A stretch of 64,000 nt of DNA from Achromobacter piechaudii NBRC 102461 (GCF_001571245.1 NZ_BCTK01000014.1:186001-250000), one strand, 5' to 3'. Numbered from the stretch's first letter, positions 15,300 to 24,457 are shown. A program made the numbers and translations. The notes: generated by a model from the sequence alone, not told the origin.

Positions 15300-17222
15300 T
15301 CAGGCGGGCGCGCCGCCCAGATACGCCTCGATAACCTTGGCGTTGCTTTGTACTTCGTTGGGCAGGCCCTCTGCGATCTTCTGGCCGAAGTCCAGCACCG
15401 AGACCGTATCGCACACCCCCATCACCACGTCCATGTGGTGCTCGATGAGGATGAGCGTGATGCCGTGGTCGCGCACCTTGCGGATGATCGCCAGCAGTTC
15501 GACGATGTCGGGCGCGGTCAGCCCGGCGGCGGGTTCGTCCAGCAGCAGCAGTTGCGGGTCCAGCGCCAGCGCGCGCGCGATTTCCAACAGGCGTTGCTTG
15601 CCATAGGGCAGGTTGCGGGCCTCTTCGTTGGCCAGCGATTCCAGGCCCACGAATTCCAGCAGCGCCATGGCGCGGGCGCGGGCGCCTTGCTCTTCGCTCT
15701 TCCATTTGGACGTGCGCAGCGCAATGCTGGCCAGCCCCGTGGTGAAGGTGTGGTGCAGGCCGACCAGCACGTTCTCCAGCGCTGTCATCTCGCCAAACAG
15801 TTGCACGTTCTGGAACGTGCGCGCGATGCCGGCGGCGGCGATGTCGGCAGGCGGCAGCCCCACCAGCGACTTGCCCGAGAATTCGACCGCGCCGGCCGTG
15901 GGCACGTAAATGCCGGTCAGCACGTTCATCATGGTGCTCTTGCCCGAACCGTTCGGGCCGATCAGGCCATGGATGGTGCCGCGCTTGACGGTCAGGTCGA
16001 CTTCATTCAACGCCTTCAGACCGCCGAATTGCATCAGCACGTTCTTGGCGTTCAATAGCGTTTCGCCCTTGCCCGCGACGGCGTCCGGCACGGCCTCCTG
16101 TTCCTTGACCAGGTCCGTCTTGACCGACAGCGCCGCGCGGCGGTTCGAGAAGAACAGGTTGCGCACGAAGCCCACGATGCCGTCGGGCAGGTAGTACACG
16201 ACGAACAGGATCATGGCGCCGAAGATGGTCAGGCGCCAGTCGGTCACGGCCTCCAGCCAGTACGAAAAGACAGCCAGCACGATGGTGCCCACCACCGGCA
16301 CGACGACGCGGCGCGGTTCGGCGCGGCCCTTGGACACGGCGACGATACTGCCCACCGTGACCAGCACAGCCACGGCCAGCGCGATCAGGCGGAAGGTGCT
16401 GATGTCATCGAGCATCTTGGGCAGCAGCACGATGATGGACGCGCCCAGCAGTGCGCCTGTGCGGCTCTTGCGGCCGCCCATGATGATGGCCAGCAGGAAC
16501 AGGATGGTCAGTTCGAAGTTGTAGGTGTTGGGCGAGATGTACTGTTCCGAATACGAGTAGAGCGCACCCGCCAGGCCCGCGAAGCCGGCGCTGATCACGA
16601 AGGCGAACACCTTGTGCCGGTAGACCGACACGCCCATGCAGTCGGACGCGATGGGGCTGTCGCGCAGTGCCTCGAACGAGCGGCCCAGGTGCGACTTCAG
16701 GATGCGGTGCACGACGATCAGCGAAATCACCAGCAGCGCGCCGACCAGCCAGAAGTACTCGCTTTTGGTCAGGATGTGGCCACCGATGGAAGGCTTGGGA
16801 ATCTTGATGCCCAGCGGGCCTTCGGTCATGAAGGTCATTTCGTTGATCAGGATCTGGATGATGGTGCCGAACGCCAGGGTCACCATTGCCAGATAAGGCC
16901 CCGTCACCCGCAACGCCGGCAGCGCCAGCACCGCACCGAAGGCGGCGGCGATGAGGATGGCGGCTGGCAGGATCACCCAGATGGGCATCTGCAAATGGAA
17001 GAACAGCACGCCGGCCACATACGAGCCGATGCCGAACAGGCCGGCGTGGCCCAGCGACACCTGGCCGGTGTAGCCGACGACGATATCGAGCCCGAAGAGC
17101 AGGATCGAATAGATCATGATCGTTTCGATCAGGTGCAGGTAATACGTGTTGGTCACGCCCAGGGGCACGGCGGCCAGGCAGGCGATGGCCACGACGGATA
17201 GGAGGAGGTGCAAGGGTTTCAT
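15300..17222 (-). CDS. LivM permease - LivG ATPase fusion protein
   Basis: A single 640-residue frame carries a LivM-type permease (about residues 1-370; VVGYTGQVSLGHAGLFGIG, EALRDSPIASDCMGV) and a LivG-type ATPase (about 395-640; Walker A GPNGSGKST, GIARTFQNVQLFGEMT, Walker B LLLLDEPAAGL). The permease half has an added C-terminal part with two or three more hydrophobic segments and a charged linker rich in Lys/Glu. No frameshift is needed and both halves look intact, so this is a true fusion that fixes the stoichiometry of pore and ATPase. It starts at ATG 17222, four bases after the LivH gene ends. Such fusions are known among HAAT transporters but are less common than separate genes. Confidence 0.92.
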   Translation of the reverse strand: MKPLHLLLSVVAIACLAAVPLGVTNTYYLHLIETIMIYSILLFGLDIVVGYTGQVSLGHAGLFGIGSYVAGVLFFHLQMPIWVILPAAILIAAAFGAVLALPALRVTGPYLAMVTLAFGTIIQILINEMTFMTEGPLGIKIPKPSIGGHILTKSEYFWLVGALLVISLIVVHRILKSHLGRSFEALRDSPIASDCMGVSVYRHKVFAFVISAGFAGLAGALYSYSEQYISPNTYNFELTILFLLAIIMGGRKSRTGALLGASIIVLLPKMLDDISTFRLIALAVAVLVTVGSIVAVSKGRAEPRRVVVPVVGTIVLAVFSYWLEAVTDWRLTIFGAMILFVVYYLPDGIVGFVRNLFFSNRRAALSVKTDLVKEQEAVPDAVAGKGETLLNAKNVLMQFGGLKALNEVDLTVKRGTIHGLIGPNGSGKSTMMNVLTGIYVPTAGAVEFSGKSLVGLPPADIAAAGIARTFQNVQLFGEMTALENVLVGLHHTFTTGLASIALRTSKWKSEEQGARARAMALLEFVGLESLANEEARNLPYGKQRLLEIARALALDPQLLLLDEPAAGLTAPDIVELLAIIRKVRDHGITLILIEHHMDVVMGVCDTVSVLDFGQKIAEGLPNEVQSNAKVIEAYLGGAPA

Positions 17223-17225
17223 CGC

Positions 17226-18098
17226 TTACACCTTCTTGATCGCGGTCTTGCCGAACAGGCCGGCGGGCTTGAAGGTCAGTACGAGCAGCAGCAACACCAA
17301 TCCCGGCACGTCCTTGTACCCCGTCGATAGATAGAATCCGGTGGTCGTTTCGGCGATCCCCAGGATCAGGCCGCCCACCACGACGCCCATCCCGCTGGAC
17401 AGGCCGCCGATGATCGCCACGGCGAATGCTTTCAAGCCCAGCACCGCGCCCATGGTCGCGCCGGTGAGCGTCAGCGGCGCCACCAGCACCCCCGCGAAGG
17501 CGGCGGTCAGCGAGGACAGCGCATACGAAAACGTGATCACCATGCCGGTGTTGATGCCCATCAGGCCGGCCGCGTCGCGGTCGTTGGACGTGGCGACGAA
17601 GGCTTTGCCGTAGATGGATTTGCGGTTGAAGATTTCCACCAGGATCATCATGCCCAGCGCGCCGAACACAACCAGCAGCTCCATCGGCAGGACGTTGGCG
17701 CCCAGCACCTGGATGGGCGCTTCGGGTAGCGGCGAGGGAAAGCGCAGGTCGTCCCGGCCCCAGATGTTCTCCGCCACGTTCTTGAAGATGATGCCCAGCG
17801 CGATGGTGGCCATGATCCAGCCGAATTCCGATCGCGTCTTGATGGCCGGGCGCACCCCGACCCGCTCGACCAGCGCACCCTGCGCGAAGCCGAATATGCA
17901 GACGATGGGGATCATCACCCAGTAGTTCACGCCCAGGCCGACGAGCGTCAGCCCGACCAGCGCGCCCAGCATCAGGGCTTCACCCTGGCCGAAGTTCAGC
18001 GTGCCGGACGTGGCGAAGGTGAGCTGGTATCCGAACGCGATCACGGCATAGATCATGCCTAGCGCGATACCGCTGTAGATAAGCTGTAGAAGAATCAT
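17226..18098 (-). CDS. livH: Branched-chain amino-acid ABC permease LivH
   Basis: A 290-residue permease of the LivH family with IYSGIALGMIYAVIAFGYQL and SGTLNFGQGEALMLGA at the N-terminus, about eight membrane segments and the coupling loop ATSNDRDAAGLMGINTG. It forms the pore with the LivM half of the fusion protein, whose gene follows immediately. It is separated from the upstream binding-protein gene by 142 bp containing two GC hairpins. Confidence 0.91.
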   Translation of the reverse strand: MILLQLIYSGIALGMIYAVIAFGYQLTFATSGTLNFGQGEALMLGALVGLTLVGLGVNYWVMIPIVCIFGFAQGALVERVGVRPAIKTRSEFGWIMATIALGIIFKNVAENIWGRDDLRFPSPLPEAPIQVLGANVLPMELLVVFGALGMMILVEIFNRKSIYGKAFVATSNDRDAAGLMGINTGMVITFSYALSSLTAAFAGVLVAPLTLTGATMGAVLGLKAFAVAIIGGLSSGMGVVVGGLILGIAETTTGFYLSTGYKDVPGLVLLLLVLTFKPAGLFGKTAIKKV

Positions 18099-18171
18099 GG
18101 TGTGTGTCTTGAGGCGCTGTGTTCCGTCCCAACCCCCTTGGGCAGAACGCTGATTTCAGGCGGCTGCATGC

Positions 18172-18222
18172 CCCGCGTCCGATGGTCGGGACGCGGGCGG
18201 CGGCGGCCGGGAAGCCGCCGCC
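18172..18222 (-). terminator. Tandem hairpins between livK and livH (attenuator-like)
   Basis: Two strong stems: CCCGCGTCC / GGACGCGGG (18172-18197) and GGCGGCGGC / GCCGCCGCC (18199-18222). Neither is followed by a T tract on the minus strand, so they more likely protect the livK 3' end or partly attenuate than fully terminate. This would give more binding protein than permease, as usual in such operons. Confidence 0.6.
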
Positions 18223-18240
18223 TTCCTGCTGTTGCGAGGC

Positions 18241-19404
18241 TTAGTTGGCCTTGACGACGCGGCCGCCCTTGACCTCGCCGATGACCACTTCCTTGGCCGT
18301 GATGGCGTCGTGGTTGTCGTGGGTGAACGGCTTGTTGTAGGTCATCACCACGCCTTCCACCGGCGTTTGCAGGTTTTCCAGCGCCTCGCGCACCTTCGGG
18401 CCGTCGGTGGAGTTGGCCTGCTTGATGGCGGCGGCCAGGAGGAAGACCGAGTCATAGCCCTGCGCGGCCGACACCGGAGAATCGATGCGGTTGTTCTTGG
18501 GCTTGAACTTGGACAGGTAGGCGTCGATGAACGCCTTGCGCTTGGGCGTGTCCGGGTCCTGGATGAAGGTCTGCGGCATGCGCGCGCCTTCGCCGTTGGC
18601 GCCGGAGTTGTCGATGTAGTTGGCCATCGACAAGGTCCAGCTGCCGATGATCGGCACCTTCCAGCCCAGCTTGGTCATGCCGTTGGCGATCTGCGCCAGT
18701 TCGGGGCCGATGCCGTAGGTCAGCACGGCTTCGGCGCCGGCGGCCTTGGCTTTCAACAGCTGGGCCGTCATGTCGACGTCCTTGATGTTGAACTTCTCGA
18801 CGGCCACGGCTTTGATGCCCTTGGCGTCCAGCGCCTTTTCCAGATCTTCGCGGCCAAGCTGGCCGTAGTTGGTGGAGTCGGCCAGGATGGCGACCTTCTT
18901 GAAGCCACGGCGGGTGATCGCTTCTTCAACGATCATCGGGGCCTGGATGCTGTCATTGGCCGCGTTGCGGAACACGTAGTTGTCGGGGTATTCCGGCGCC
19001 TTGAACTGGTGCGTGATCACGCTGCCCGTGGCCACGTTGTTGAAGACCGGGATCTTGGCGTCCTGGTAGAAACGTTGCGAGGCCAGCGCCACGCCGGTGT
19101 TGATGTAGCCGACCGTGGCGGCCACCTGTTCCTTGTTGATCAGTTCCTGCGCGATCTGCACGCCGCGCTCGTTCTTGGCTTCGTCGTCGCGTTCGACGGC
19201 AACCAGCTGGCGCCCCAGCACGCCGCCGCTCTTGTTGATCTCTTCAATGGCCAGGCGCACGCCGTCGCGCATGCTGACGCCCATCGAGGAGGAGCCGCCC
19301 GTGTAGGGTCCGGCCACGCCGATCTTGATGGGGTCGGCCGCGTAGGACGCGGCCGATGCGGCAAATGCAAGGGTTCCTGCTAGCAGCTTCAAACGAAAAT
19401 CCAT
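18241..19404 (-). CDS. livK: Periplasmic branched-chain amino-acid binding protein (LivK-like)
   Basis: A 387-residue type I binding protein with a signal peptide cleaved near ASYAADPI, then IKIGVAGPYTGGSSSMGVSM, a typical LivJ/K opening in which the serine-rich loop binds the ligand alpha-carboxylate. The next block is AIEEINKSGGVLGRQLVAV. It is the first gene of the livK-H-MG-F operon, with a GGAGA ribosome site before ATG 19404. The substrate is probably a branched-chain or related amino acid, but HAAT proteins vary and this is inferred. Confidence 0.88.
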   Translation of the reverse strand: MDFRLKLLAGTLAFAASAASYAADPIKIGVAGPYTGGSSSMGVSMRDGVRLAIEEINKSGGVLGRQLVAVERDDEAKNERGVQIAQELINKEQVAATVGYINTGVALASQRFYQDAKIPVFNNVATGSVITHQFKAPEYPDNYVFRNAANDSIQAPMIVEEAITRRGFKKVAILADSTNYGQLGREDLEKALDAKGIKAVAVEKFNIKDVDMTAQLLKAKAAGAEAVLTYGIGPELAQIANGMTKLGWKVPIIGSWTLSMANYIDNSGANGEGARMPQTFIQDPDTPKRKAFIDAYLSKFKPKNNRIDSPVSAAQGYDSVFLLAAAIKQANSTDGPKVREALENLQTPVEGVVMTYNKPFTHDNHDAITAKEVVIGEVKGGRVVKAN

Positions 19405-19716
19405 GGATGTCTCCGTTGTAGTAATTAGTGAACTGCGTGGAAAACCGTGTGCCGGCGCTGATCGGCGTGTTACGTGATGCGGCGCTCTCCTGTGTTGCGT
19501 GTTGTGACTGTCTGCTTAATCGCTTACGCGAATCTGACCGCGCGGGCCTTTTCCGCGTAAATACCTAGTACGGGCGCAAGGGGCCGCCAGCCGTTCGTCG
19601 CGATGTCGCACGCGGGCCTGATCGGGTCGATGTGGGGGCAGACAGCGGCGTTCGCGGCATCCTAGCGAGCGGCAGGGCGCGTTGTGCGGAAATTCCTTCC
19701 GCCCATCACTGGAAAT
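19405..19716. other. 312-bp intergenic region upstream of livK
   Basis: No credible gene was found. It should hold the livK promoter on the minus strand and the 3' end of the LysR gene transcript. An AT-richer patch lies at about 19510-19570. I could not identify a convincing -35/-10 pair or operator. Confidence 0.4.
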
Positions 19717-20658
19717 TTATTCCTGACTGGCGTGCAGGCCGCGCGGGTCCTGGGCCGCCAGTTTGCAGACCTCTTGCAGCCATAGGGAAAACGCTTGCAC
19801 CACGCGGCGGGGCGTGCGCGAAGCCTCGGTGCAAAGGTAATACTGCGACTCGCCCGGGATTTCAATGTCGGTGACGCGAAGCAGCTTGCCTTCGTCCAGC
19901 CATTCGGCGGCCAGGCTGCGACGAGTGAGAGCCACGCCCTGGCCTGCGCGGGCGGCCGCCAGCATCATGCCCAGATCCACCAGCCAGACGCCGCGCGAAG
20001 GTTCCGGCCAGTCCAGGCCGGCCGCGTCCAGCCAGGGCCGCCAGGGCTCCATGGGACAACGCAGCAGCTCGGCGCGCGCCAGGTCCTGCGGGCGATTGAA
20101 AGGCCCGCGCGACGCCAGATAGGCGGGCGAGCAGACGGCGAAGACGGGGTCGTTGGTCAGTTGCCGGGCGTGCAGGCCGGGATGCTTGCCGCTGCCAAAG
20201 CGCACCCAGACGTCGGCGTTGGGCGGCATGATGTCCAGGTAAGGGATGGACAGCATGATTTCCAATTCCACTTCGGGATGCGCGGCGGTGAACCCGGGCA
20301 GGTAGGGAATCAGTACCTGCCGGGCGAACGTGGGCGTGGACACCACGCGCAGCGGCTCGGGCTTGGGTTCACCCCGCTGATGCAGGGACGCGTCGGACAA
20401 CAGGTCCAGCGCGGTGCGCACCTGGCTCAGGTAGTCGCGCCCGGCGGCGCTGAGGGTGGCGCCCCGGCTGCTGCGGATGAACAACGAGACGTCCAGCATC
20501 GCCTCCAGCGCGGCAATGCGCTTGCCGATGGCGCTGGCGGTGACAAACAGTTCTTCGCTGGCGCGCTCGAAGGAACCGAGGCGCGCGGCGGCTTCGAAGG
20601 CCTGGATGGCGGCCAACGGCGGCAGCCGCACGTCTTTGGAAGGGGTAGGTCCGCGCAT
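19717..20658 (-). CDS. LysR-family regulator, GcvA-like
   Basis: A 313-residue LTTR with an N-terminal winged helix (PPLAAIQAFEAAARLGSFERA, then ELFVTASAIGKRIAALE) and a GcvA-type effector domain (PYLDIMPPNADVWVRFG). GcvA-like LysR proteins usually control a neighbouring metabolic or beta-lactamase gene, but none is divergently paired here; upstream is a low-complexity gap, downstream the livK operon. It may regulate livK or a distant target. The HTH reads ASAIGKRI rather than the usual TPSAVSHQI. The function of its regulon is not deducible. Confidence 0.85.
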   Translation of the reverse strand: MRGPTPSKDVRLPPLAAIQAFEAAARLGSFERASEELFVTASAIGKRIAALEAMLDVSLFIRSSRGATLSAAGRDYLSQVRTALDLLSDASLHQRGEPKPEPLRVVSTPTFARQVLIPYLPGFTAAHPEVELEIMLSIPYLDIMPPNADVWVRFGSGKHPGLHARQLTNDPVFAVCSPAYLASRGPFNRPQDLARAELLRCPMEPWRPWLDAAGLDWPEPSRGVWLVDLGMMLAAARAGQGVALTRRSLAAEWLDEGKLLRVTDIEIPGESQYYLCTEASRTPRRVVQAFSLWLQEVCKLAAQDPRGLHASQE

Positions 20659-20769
20659 GATCGTCTGGCGGGCCGGCCGTGCGCCCGACGAAAGAGTGGC
20701 AACGGCGCATTATAAAAGTGAAGAGGGAGGGGGGCGAGGCGGAGGCGGCGGCGGAAGCTGTAGTGAACG

Positions 20770-20862
20770 CCATGGCCATGGCAAAGGCGAACGCAAAGTC
20801 GAAGGCAACCCCGAAGGCAACCGCAAACCCGACGGTAACCGCCAAGCCGCCGCGCCAAGTCA
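20770..20862. repeat. Low-complexity GGCAA/CGCAAA-rich intergenic tract
   Basis: About 90 bp of short imperfect iterations (GGCAA, CGCAAA, CGAAGGCAAC) lie between the LysR start and argO end. Translated on the plus strand it reads Lys/Ala/Thr-rich and on the minus strand Phe/Ala/Val-rich, but neither reading looks like a known protein. It is most likely a degenerate tandem tract rather than a gene. Confidence 0.4.
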
Positions 20863-20897
20863 GGCGCGGCAGACCTTGCAGGCGGGGGCTGTCCGCG

Positions 20898-21530
20898 TCA
20901 GATGCCCTTGATGGCCAGGCTGGCCGCCAGGGCCGCCATGATCACGGCGATGACGCCGTCCAGCACGCGCCAGGCCAAGGCGCTGGCGAAGAAGCGGGCG
21001 AACAGGCGCGAGCCGATGCCCAGCACGGCGAGCCAAAGCAGGCTGGCGGTGAAGGCGCCCGCTGCGAACGCCATGCGGGCGTCGTCGAACCCGTGCGCCA
21101 GCGAGCCCACGACCACCATATCCAGCCAGAAATGCGGATTCAGCAGCGAAAAGCCCAACGCGCCCAGCATCGCGGCGCGGCGCGAGGGCACCACGTCGCG
21201 CGCGGCGGCAAGGCCACCCGTGGCCGTCCAGGCGCGGCGTGCGGACTGCACGGCGTACCAGGACAGGAAGGCCACGCCGAACCACAGCACGGCGGTCGTC
21301 AGCCAGGGAAACCAGGTGGTCAGCGCTTGCAGCCCCGAGACGCTGGCGAAGATGAAGACCGCGTCGATCAAGGCGCAGATGGCGACCACGCTGAGCAGAT
21401 GGGCACGCATCAGCCCCTGCCGCAGGATGAAGGCGCTTTGCGCGCCCACGACGGCGAACAGACCCAGCCCGGTGGCCGTTCCGCTGGCCCAGGCAGTAAG
21501 GAAGAGGGGGGATGACAAGGTGGCGAACAT
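20898..21530 (-). CDS. argO: LysE/ArgO-family amino-acid exporter
   Basis: A 210-residue inner-membrane protein with five or six hydrophobic segments and the LysE motif GLGLFAVVGAQSAFILRQGL near the N-terminus, plus LLNPHFWLDMVVVGSLA. LysE/ArgO proteins export arginine or lysine and protect against excess or canavanine. It is divergent from an ArgP-type regulator, the canonical arrangement in which ArgP senses Lys/Arg and activates argO. Arginine rather than lysine as main substrate is assumed from that pairing. Confidence 0.88.
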   Translation of the reverse strand: MFATLSSPLFLTAWASGTATGLGLFAVVGAQSAFILRQGLMRAHLLSVVAICALIDAVFIFASVSGLQALTTWFPWLTTAVLWFGVAFLSWYAVQSARRAWTATGGLAAARDVVPSRRAAMLGALGFSLLNPHFWLDMVVVGSLAHGFDDARMAFAAGAFTASLLWLAVLGIGSRLFARFFASALAWRVLDGVIAVIMAALAASLAIKGI

Positions 21531-21610
21531 GATGCAAATACCTGTGACTGCAACGCCTGTGGCGGCGCTTTGATAAGAGTTCCGAACGCATTGCGCGGTT
21601 CGGCAATAAG

Positions 21611-21640
21611 GTATTTTCCCTTGCCATTGATATGAAATAC
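21611..21640. promoter_or_regulatory. argO-argP intergenic inverted repeat
   Basis: GTATTT (21611-21616) and AAATAC (21635-21640) form a spaced dyad in an AT-rich stretch between the divergent starts at 21530 and 21679. LysR-type activators bind such regions upstream of the target and next to their own promoter. It is a candidate ArgP site; no consensus match was tested. Confidence 0.45.
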
Positions 21641-21678
21641 AGCTAATTTTCCTTCACTATATTAAGGTGAGCTAATCT

Positions 21679-22578
21679 GTGAAAATCGACCATGGCAATC
21701 TTCGCGCGCTGGCCGCGGTGATCCGCGAAGGCAGTTTCGAGCGCGCGGCGCTGTCTCTCAGCGTGACGCCATCGGCCGTCTCGCAGCGGATCAAGGCCCT
21801 GGAAGACCGCATGGGCCGCTTGCTGGTCCAACGCACCGTGCCGGCGGCAGCCACGGCCGATGGCCAGGTGCTGGTGCAGCTGGCCGAACAGACGGCGCTG
21901 CTGGAGCACGACGCGCTGAACCGGCTGGGGGTGTCGGATGACGAAGTGCCGCACGCCAGCATCCCGATCGCGGTCAACCACGACAGCCTGGAAACCTGGT
22001 TCGTTGATGCCGCGCTGCTGTTTTCCCAGCGCACTCGCGCGACCCTGGACATGCAGTCCGAAGACCAGGACCACACCGCCGCGCTGTTGCGCAACGGCTC
22101 GGTGCTGGGGGCGGTGACGACGCTGGCCGACCCGGTGCAGGGTTGCCGCATCCATGCGCTGGGCAGCATGCGTTACGTGGCGACCTGCACGCCCGAGTTT
22201 CACAAGCGCTATTTCGCCCAGGGCGTGAACGCGCAGACGATGGCGCAGGCGCCGGTGCTGGTCTTTAACCGCAAGGATGCATTGCAGGCGCGCTTTGCCC
22301 ACAAGATTTCAGATCCCGCGCCGTGGCAGCCACCCGTGTGGTGGGTGCCGTCCACGCGCGCGTTCGTGCAGGCGACGCTGGGCGGCCTGGGCTGGACGAT
22401 GAATCCGCTGCCCTTGGTGCAGGAACATCTTGATGCCGGTCATCTGATGATGCTTCGCAGCCGCGCCTGGGAGGATGTGCCGCTGTATTGGCAGCATTGG
22501 CGGGTAAACTCCGAGGCGATGGAAGCCTTGACCGATTCGGTTCTGTCAGCCGCCCGCAGCTTGGTCCGGCGGCGTTAA
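21679..22578 (+). CDS. argP: LysR-family regulator ArgP (IciA)
   Basis: A 299-residue LysR protein beginning VKIDHGNLRALAAVIREGSF with HTH TPSAVSQRIKALEDRMG, as in ArgP. The effector domain carries IPIAVNHDSLETWF and WWVPSTRAFVQATLGGLGW, close to ArgP blocks. It starts with GTG 21679. ArgP is an arginine/lysine-responsive activator of the exporter gene with which it shares the divergent promoter. Length is standard. Confidence 0.9.
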   Translation: MKIDHGNLRALAAVIREGSFERAALSLSVTPSAVSQRIKALEDRMGRLLVQRTVPAAATADGQVLVQLAEQTALLEHDALNRLGVSDDEVPHASIPIAVNHDSLETWFVDAALLFSQRTRATLDMQSEDQDHTAALLRNGSVLGAVTTLADPVQGCRIHALGSMRYVATCTPEFHKRYFAQGVNAQTMAQAPVLVFNRKDALQARFAHKISDPAPWQPPVWWVPSTRAFVQATLGGLGWTMNPLPLVQEHLDAGHLMMLRSRAWEDVPLYWQHWRVNSEAMEALTDSVLSAARSLVRRR

Positions 22579-22597
22579 CCCACTAGGAGGACACCCC

Positions 22598-23089
22598 ATG
22601 AACATCCGCAAGTTCGCACTCATTGCCGCCCTGGGCCTGTGTACGGCCGGCTCGGCGTGGGCCAAGGACTACAAGGTTGGCCAGGTCGAGATTGACGATC
22701 TTTGGGTGCGCGCATCCGCGCCGGGTCAATCGAATGGAGCGGGGTACATGGACATCGACAACGATGCCAAGACCGCGGACCGCCTTGTGTCGGTGACGTC
22801 GGACGCCGCCGAACGGGTCGAGCTGCACACGGTGCAGACCGAGAACGGCGTGTCCAAGATGCGTCAGGTGGAAGGCGGCATCGCGGTGCCCGCCGATACC
22901 GAGGTGAAACTCAGCCCGGGCGGGTACCACGTCATGTTCATCAAGCTGCGCGCGCCCTTCAAGGATGGCGATACGGTGCCCGCCACGCTGAAGTTCGAAA
23001 AGGCCGGCGAGGTCGCCGTCCAGTTCAAGGTCAAGCCGGCCTCGCACAACCCCGGCATGAGCCACGATCACGGCGCCATGAAGCACTGA
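22598..23089 (+). CDS. Periplasmic copper chaperone PCu(A)C-type
   Basis: A 163-residue protein with a signal peptide (cleavage near GSAWAKD) and a DUF461/PCuAC cupredoxin-like fold. The copper motif is present: ELHTVQTENGVSKM gives H-x10-M, and GGYHVMFIKL gives H-x-M; the gap between the methionine and the second histidine is 22 residues, one more than the published pattern. A His/Met-rich tail (MSHDHGAMKH) resembles extended PCuAC proteins that also hold Cu(II). These deliver copper to the CuA or CuB site of cytochrome oxidase. AGGAGG precedes the start. No Sco or oxidase gene is adjacent, so the partner is elsewhere. Confidence 0.87.
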   Translation: MNIRKFALIAALGLCTAGSAWAKDYKVGQVEIDDLWVRASAPGQSNGAGYMDIDNDAKTADRLVSVTSDAAERVELHTVQTENGVSKMRQVEGGIAVPADTEVKLSPGGYHVMFIKLRAPFKDGDTVPATLKFEKAGEVAVQFKVKPASHNPGMSHDHGAMKH

Positions 23090-23110
23090 GCGCCGCGCGC
23101 GTTTCCTTTA

Positions 23111-24457
23111 TCAGTACAGGCCTTGCTGGCGCATTGCCTCAGCAACCTTGACGAAGCCGGCAATGTTGGCGCCGTCCAGGTAGTTGACGTATTCGCGCTC
23201 GCTATGGCCGTGGCGCACGCAGTTTTCGTGGATGTCGCGCATGATGGCGTGCAGGCGGGTGTCCACTTCTTCGCGCGTCCATGACAGGCGCGCGGAGTTC
23301 TGCGCCATTTCCAGGCCCGACACCGCTACGCCACCGGCGTTCGACGCCTTGCCCGGCGCGTACAGCACGCGCGCGGCGATGAAGGCCTTGGCGGCGTCCA
23401 GCGTGGCGGGCATGTTGGCGCCTTCGGCCACGCACAACACGCCGTTCTTGATCAGCGTTTGCGCATCGGCCAGCTCCAGTTCATTCTGGGTGGCGCACGG
23501 CAGGGCCACGTCCACCGGCACGTGCCACGGGCGCTTGCCCGCTTCGTACTTCAGGCCAAATTGCTGGGCATAGCTGTCCAGGCGGCCGCGCAGGTCATTC
23601 TTGATGTGCATCAGCGCAACCAGCTTTTCATGCGTGAATCCGGCGTCGTCGACCACCGTACCGTTCGAATCCGACACGGTCACGACCTTGGCGCCCAGGG
23701 ACATGGCCTTTTCGATGGCGTATTGCGCCACGTTGCCCGAGCCGGACACCGACACGCGCAGACCGTCGAACGATTTGCCCACGCGCTTGAGCATTTCTTC
23801 GGCGAAATACACCGTGCCATAGCCCGTGGCTTCCGGACGGATCAGGCTGCCGCCAAAGGTCAGGCCCTTGCCGGTGAAGACGCTGGCGGTGGAGTTCGAC
23901 AGCTTTTTCATCATGCCGGCCATGAAGCCCACTTCCCGCGCGCCCACGCCGATGTCGCCGGCCGGGACGTCGGTGTCGGGACCCAGGTGGCGATACAGTT
24001 CGATCATCAGCGCCTGGCAGAAACGCATGACTTCGGCGTCGGACTTGCCCTTGGGGTCGAAGTCGGATCCGCCCTTGCCGCCGCCCATGGGCAGGGTCGT
24101 CAGCGAGTTCTTCAGCGTCTGCTCGAAAGCCAGGAACTTGAGGATGGACAGGTTCACCGAGGGGTGAAAGCGCATGCCGCCCTTGAACGGGCCGATGGCC
24201 GAGCTGTGCTGGATGCGGAAAGCGCGATTGACCCGGGCTTGGCCACGGTCATCGGTCCAGCACACGCGGAATTGAATGACGCGTTCCGGTTCGACCAGAC
24301 GCTCAAGCAGCGCGTGCTCGGCGTAGTGCGGGTGCTTTTCGATGAAAGGCCACAGGCTCCACATGACCTCCTGGACGGCTTGCATGAACTCGGGCTGTTG
24401 CGGGTCGCGCGCGGCGACGGCACGCAGGAAGTCGTCCAGACTCTGCACTTTCAACAT
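23111..24457 (-). CDS. gdhA: NADP-specific glutamate dehydrogenase
   Basis: A 448-residue enzyme matching the 447-residue E. coli GdhA. Visible blocks are the 2-oxoglutarate and catalytic lysine region PMGGGKGGSDFDPKGKSD, PAGDIGVGAREVGFM and the nucleotide fold VSGSGNVAQYAIEKA. It aminates 2-oxoglutarate with ammonia and NADPH in the cytosol. ATG 24457 is chosen because GAGG sits just upstream and the length then fits; a TTG 42 bases upstream is open but unlikely. An NtrC-like palindrome lies 86 bp upstream, so the gene is probably under nitrogen control. Confidence 0.93.
   Translation of the reverse strand: MLKVQSLDDFLRAVAARDPQQPEFMQAVQEVMWSLWPFIEKHPHYAEHALLERLVEPERVIQFRVCWTDDRGQARVNRAFRIQHSSAIGPFKGGMRFHPSVNLSILKFLAFEQTLKNSLTTLPMGGGKGGSDFDPKGKSDAEVMRFCQALMIELYRHLGPDTDVPAGDIGVGAREVGFMAGMMKKLSNSTASVFTGKGLTFGGSLIRPEATGYGTVYFAEEMLKRVGKSFDGLRVSVSGSGNVAQYAIEKAMSLGAKVVTVSDSNGTVVDDAGFTHEKLVALMHIKNDLRGRLDSYAQQFGLKYEAGKRPWHVPVDVALPCATQNELELADAQTLIKNGVLCVAEGANMPATLDAAKAFIAARVLYAPGKASNAGGVAVSGLEMAQNSARLSWTREEVDTRLHAIMRDIHENCVRHGHSEREYVNYLDGANIAGFVKVAEAMRQQGLY

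Noticed and set aside
20679-21515. Lys/Ala-rich start (histone H1-like) of a plus-strand frame in the low-complexity tract
   Set aside because: The frame runs antisense through argO and the Lys-rich part is only about 40 residues; no ribosome site and no H1-like repeat regularity.
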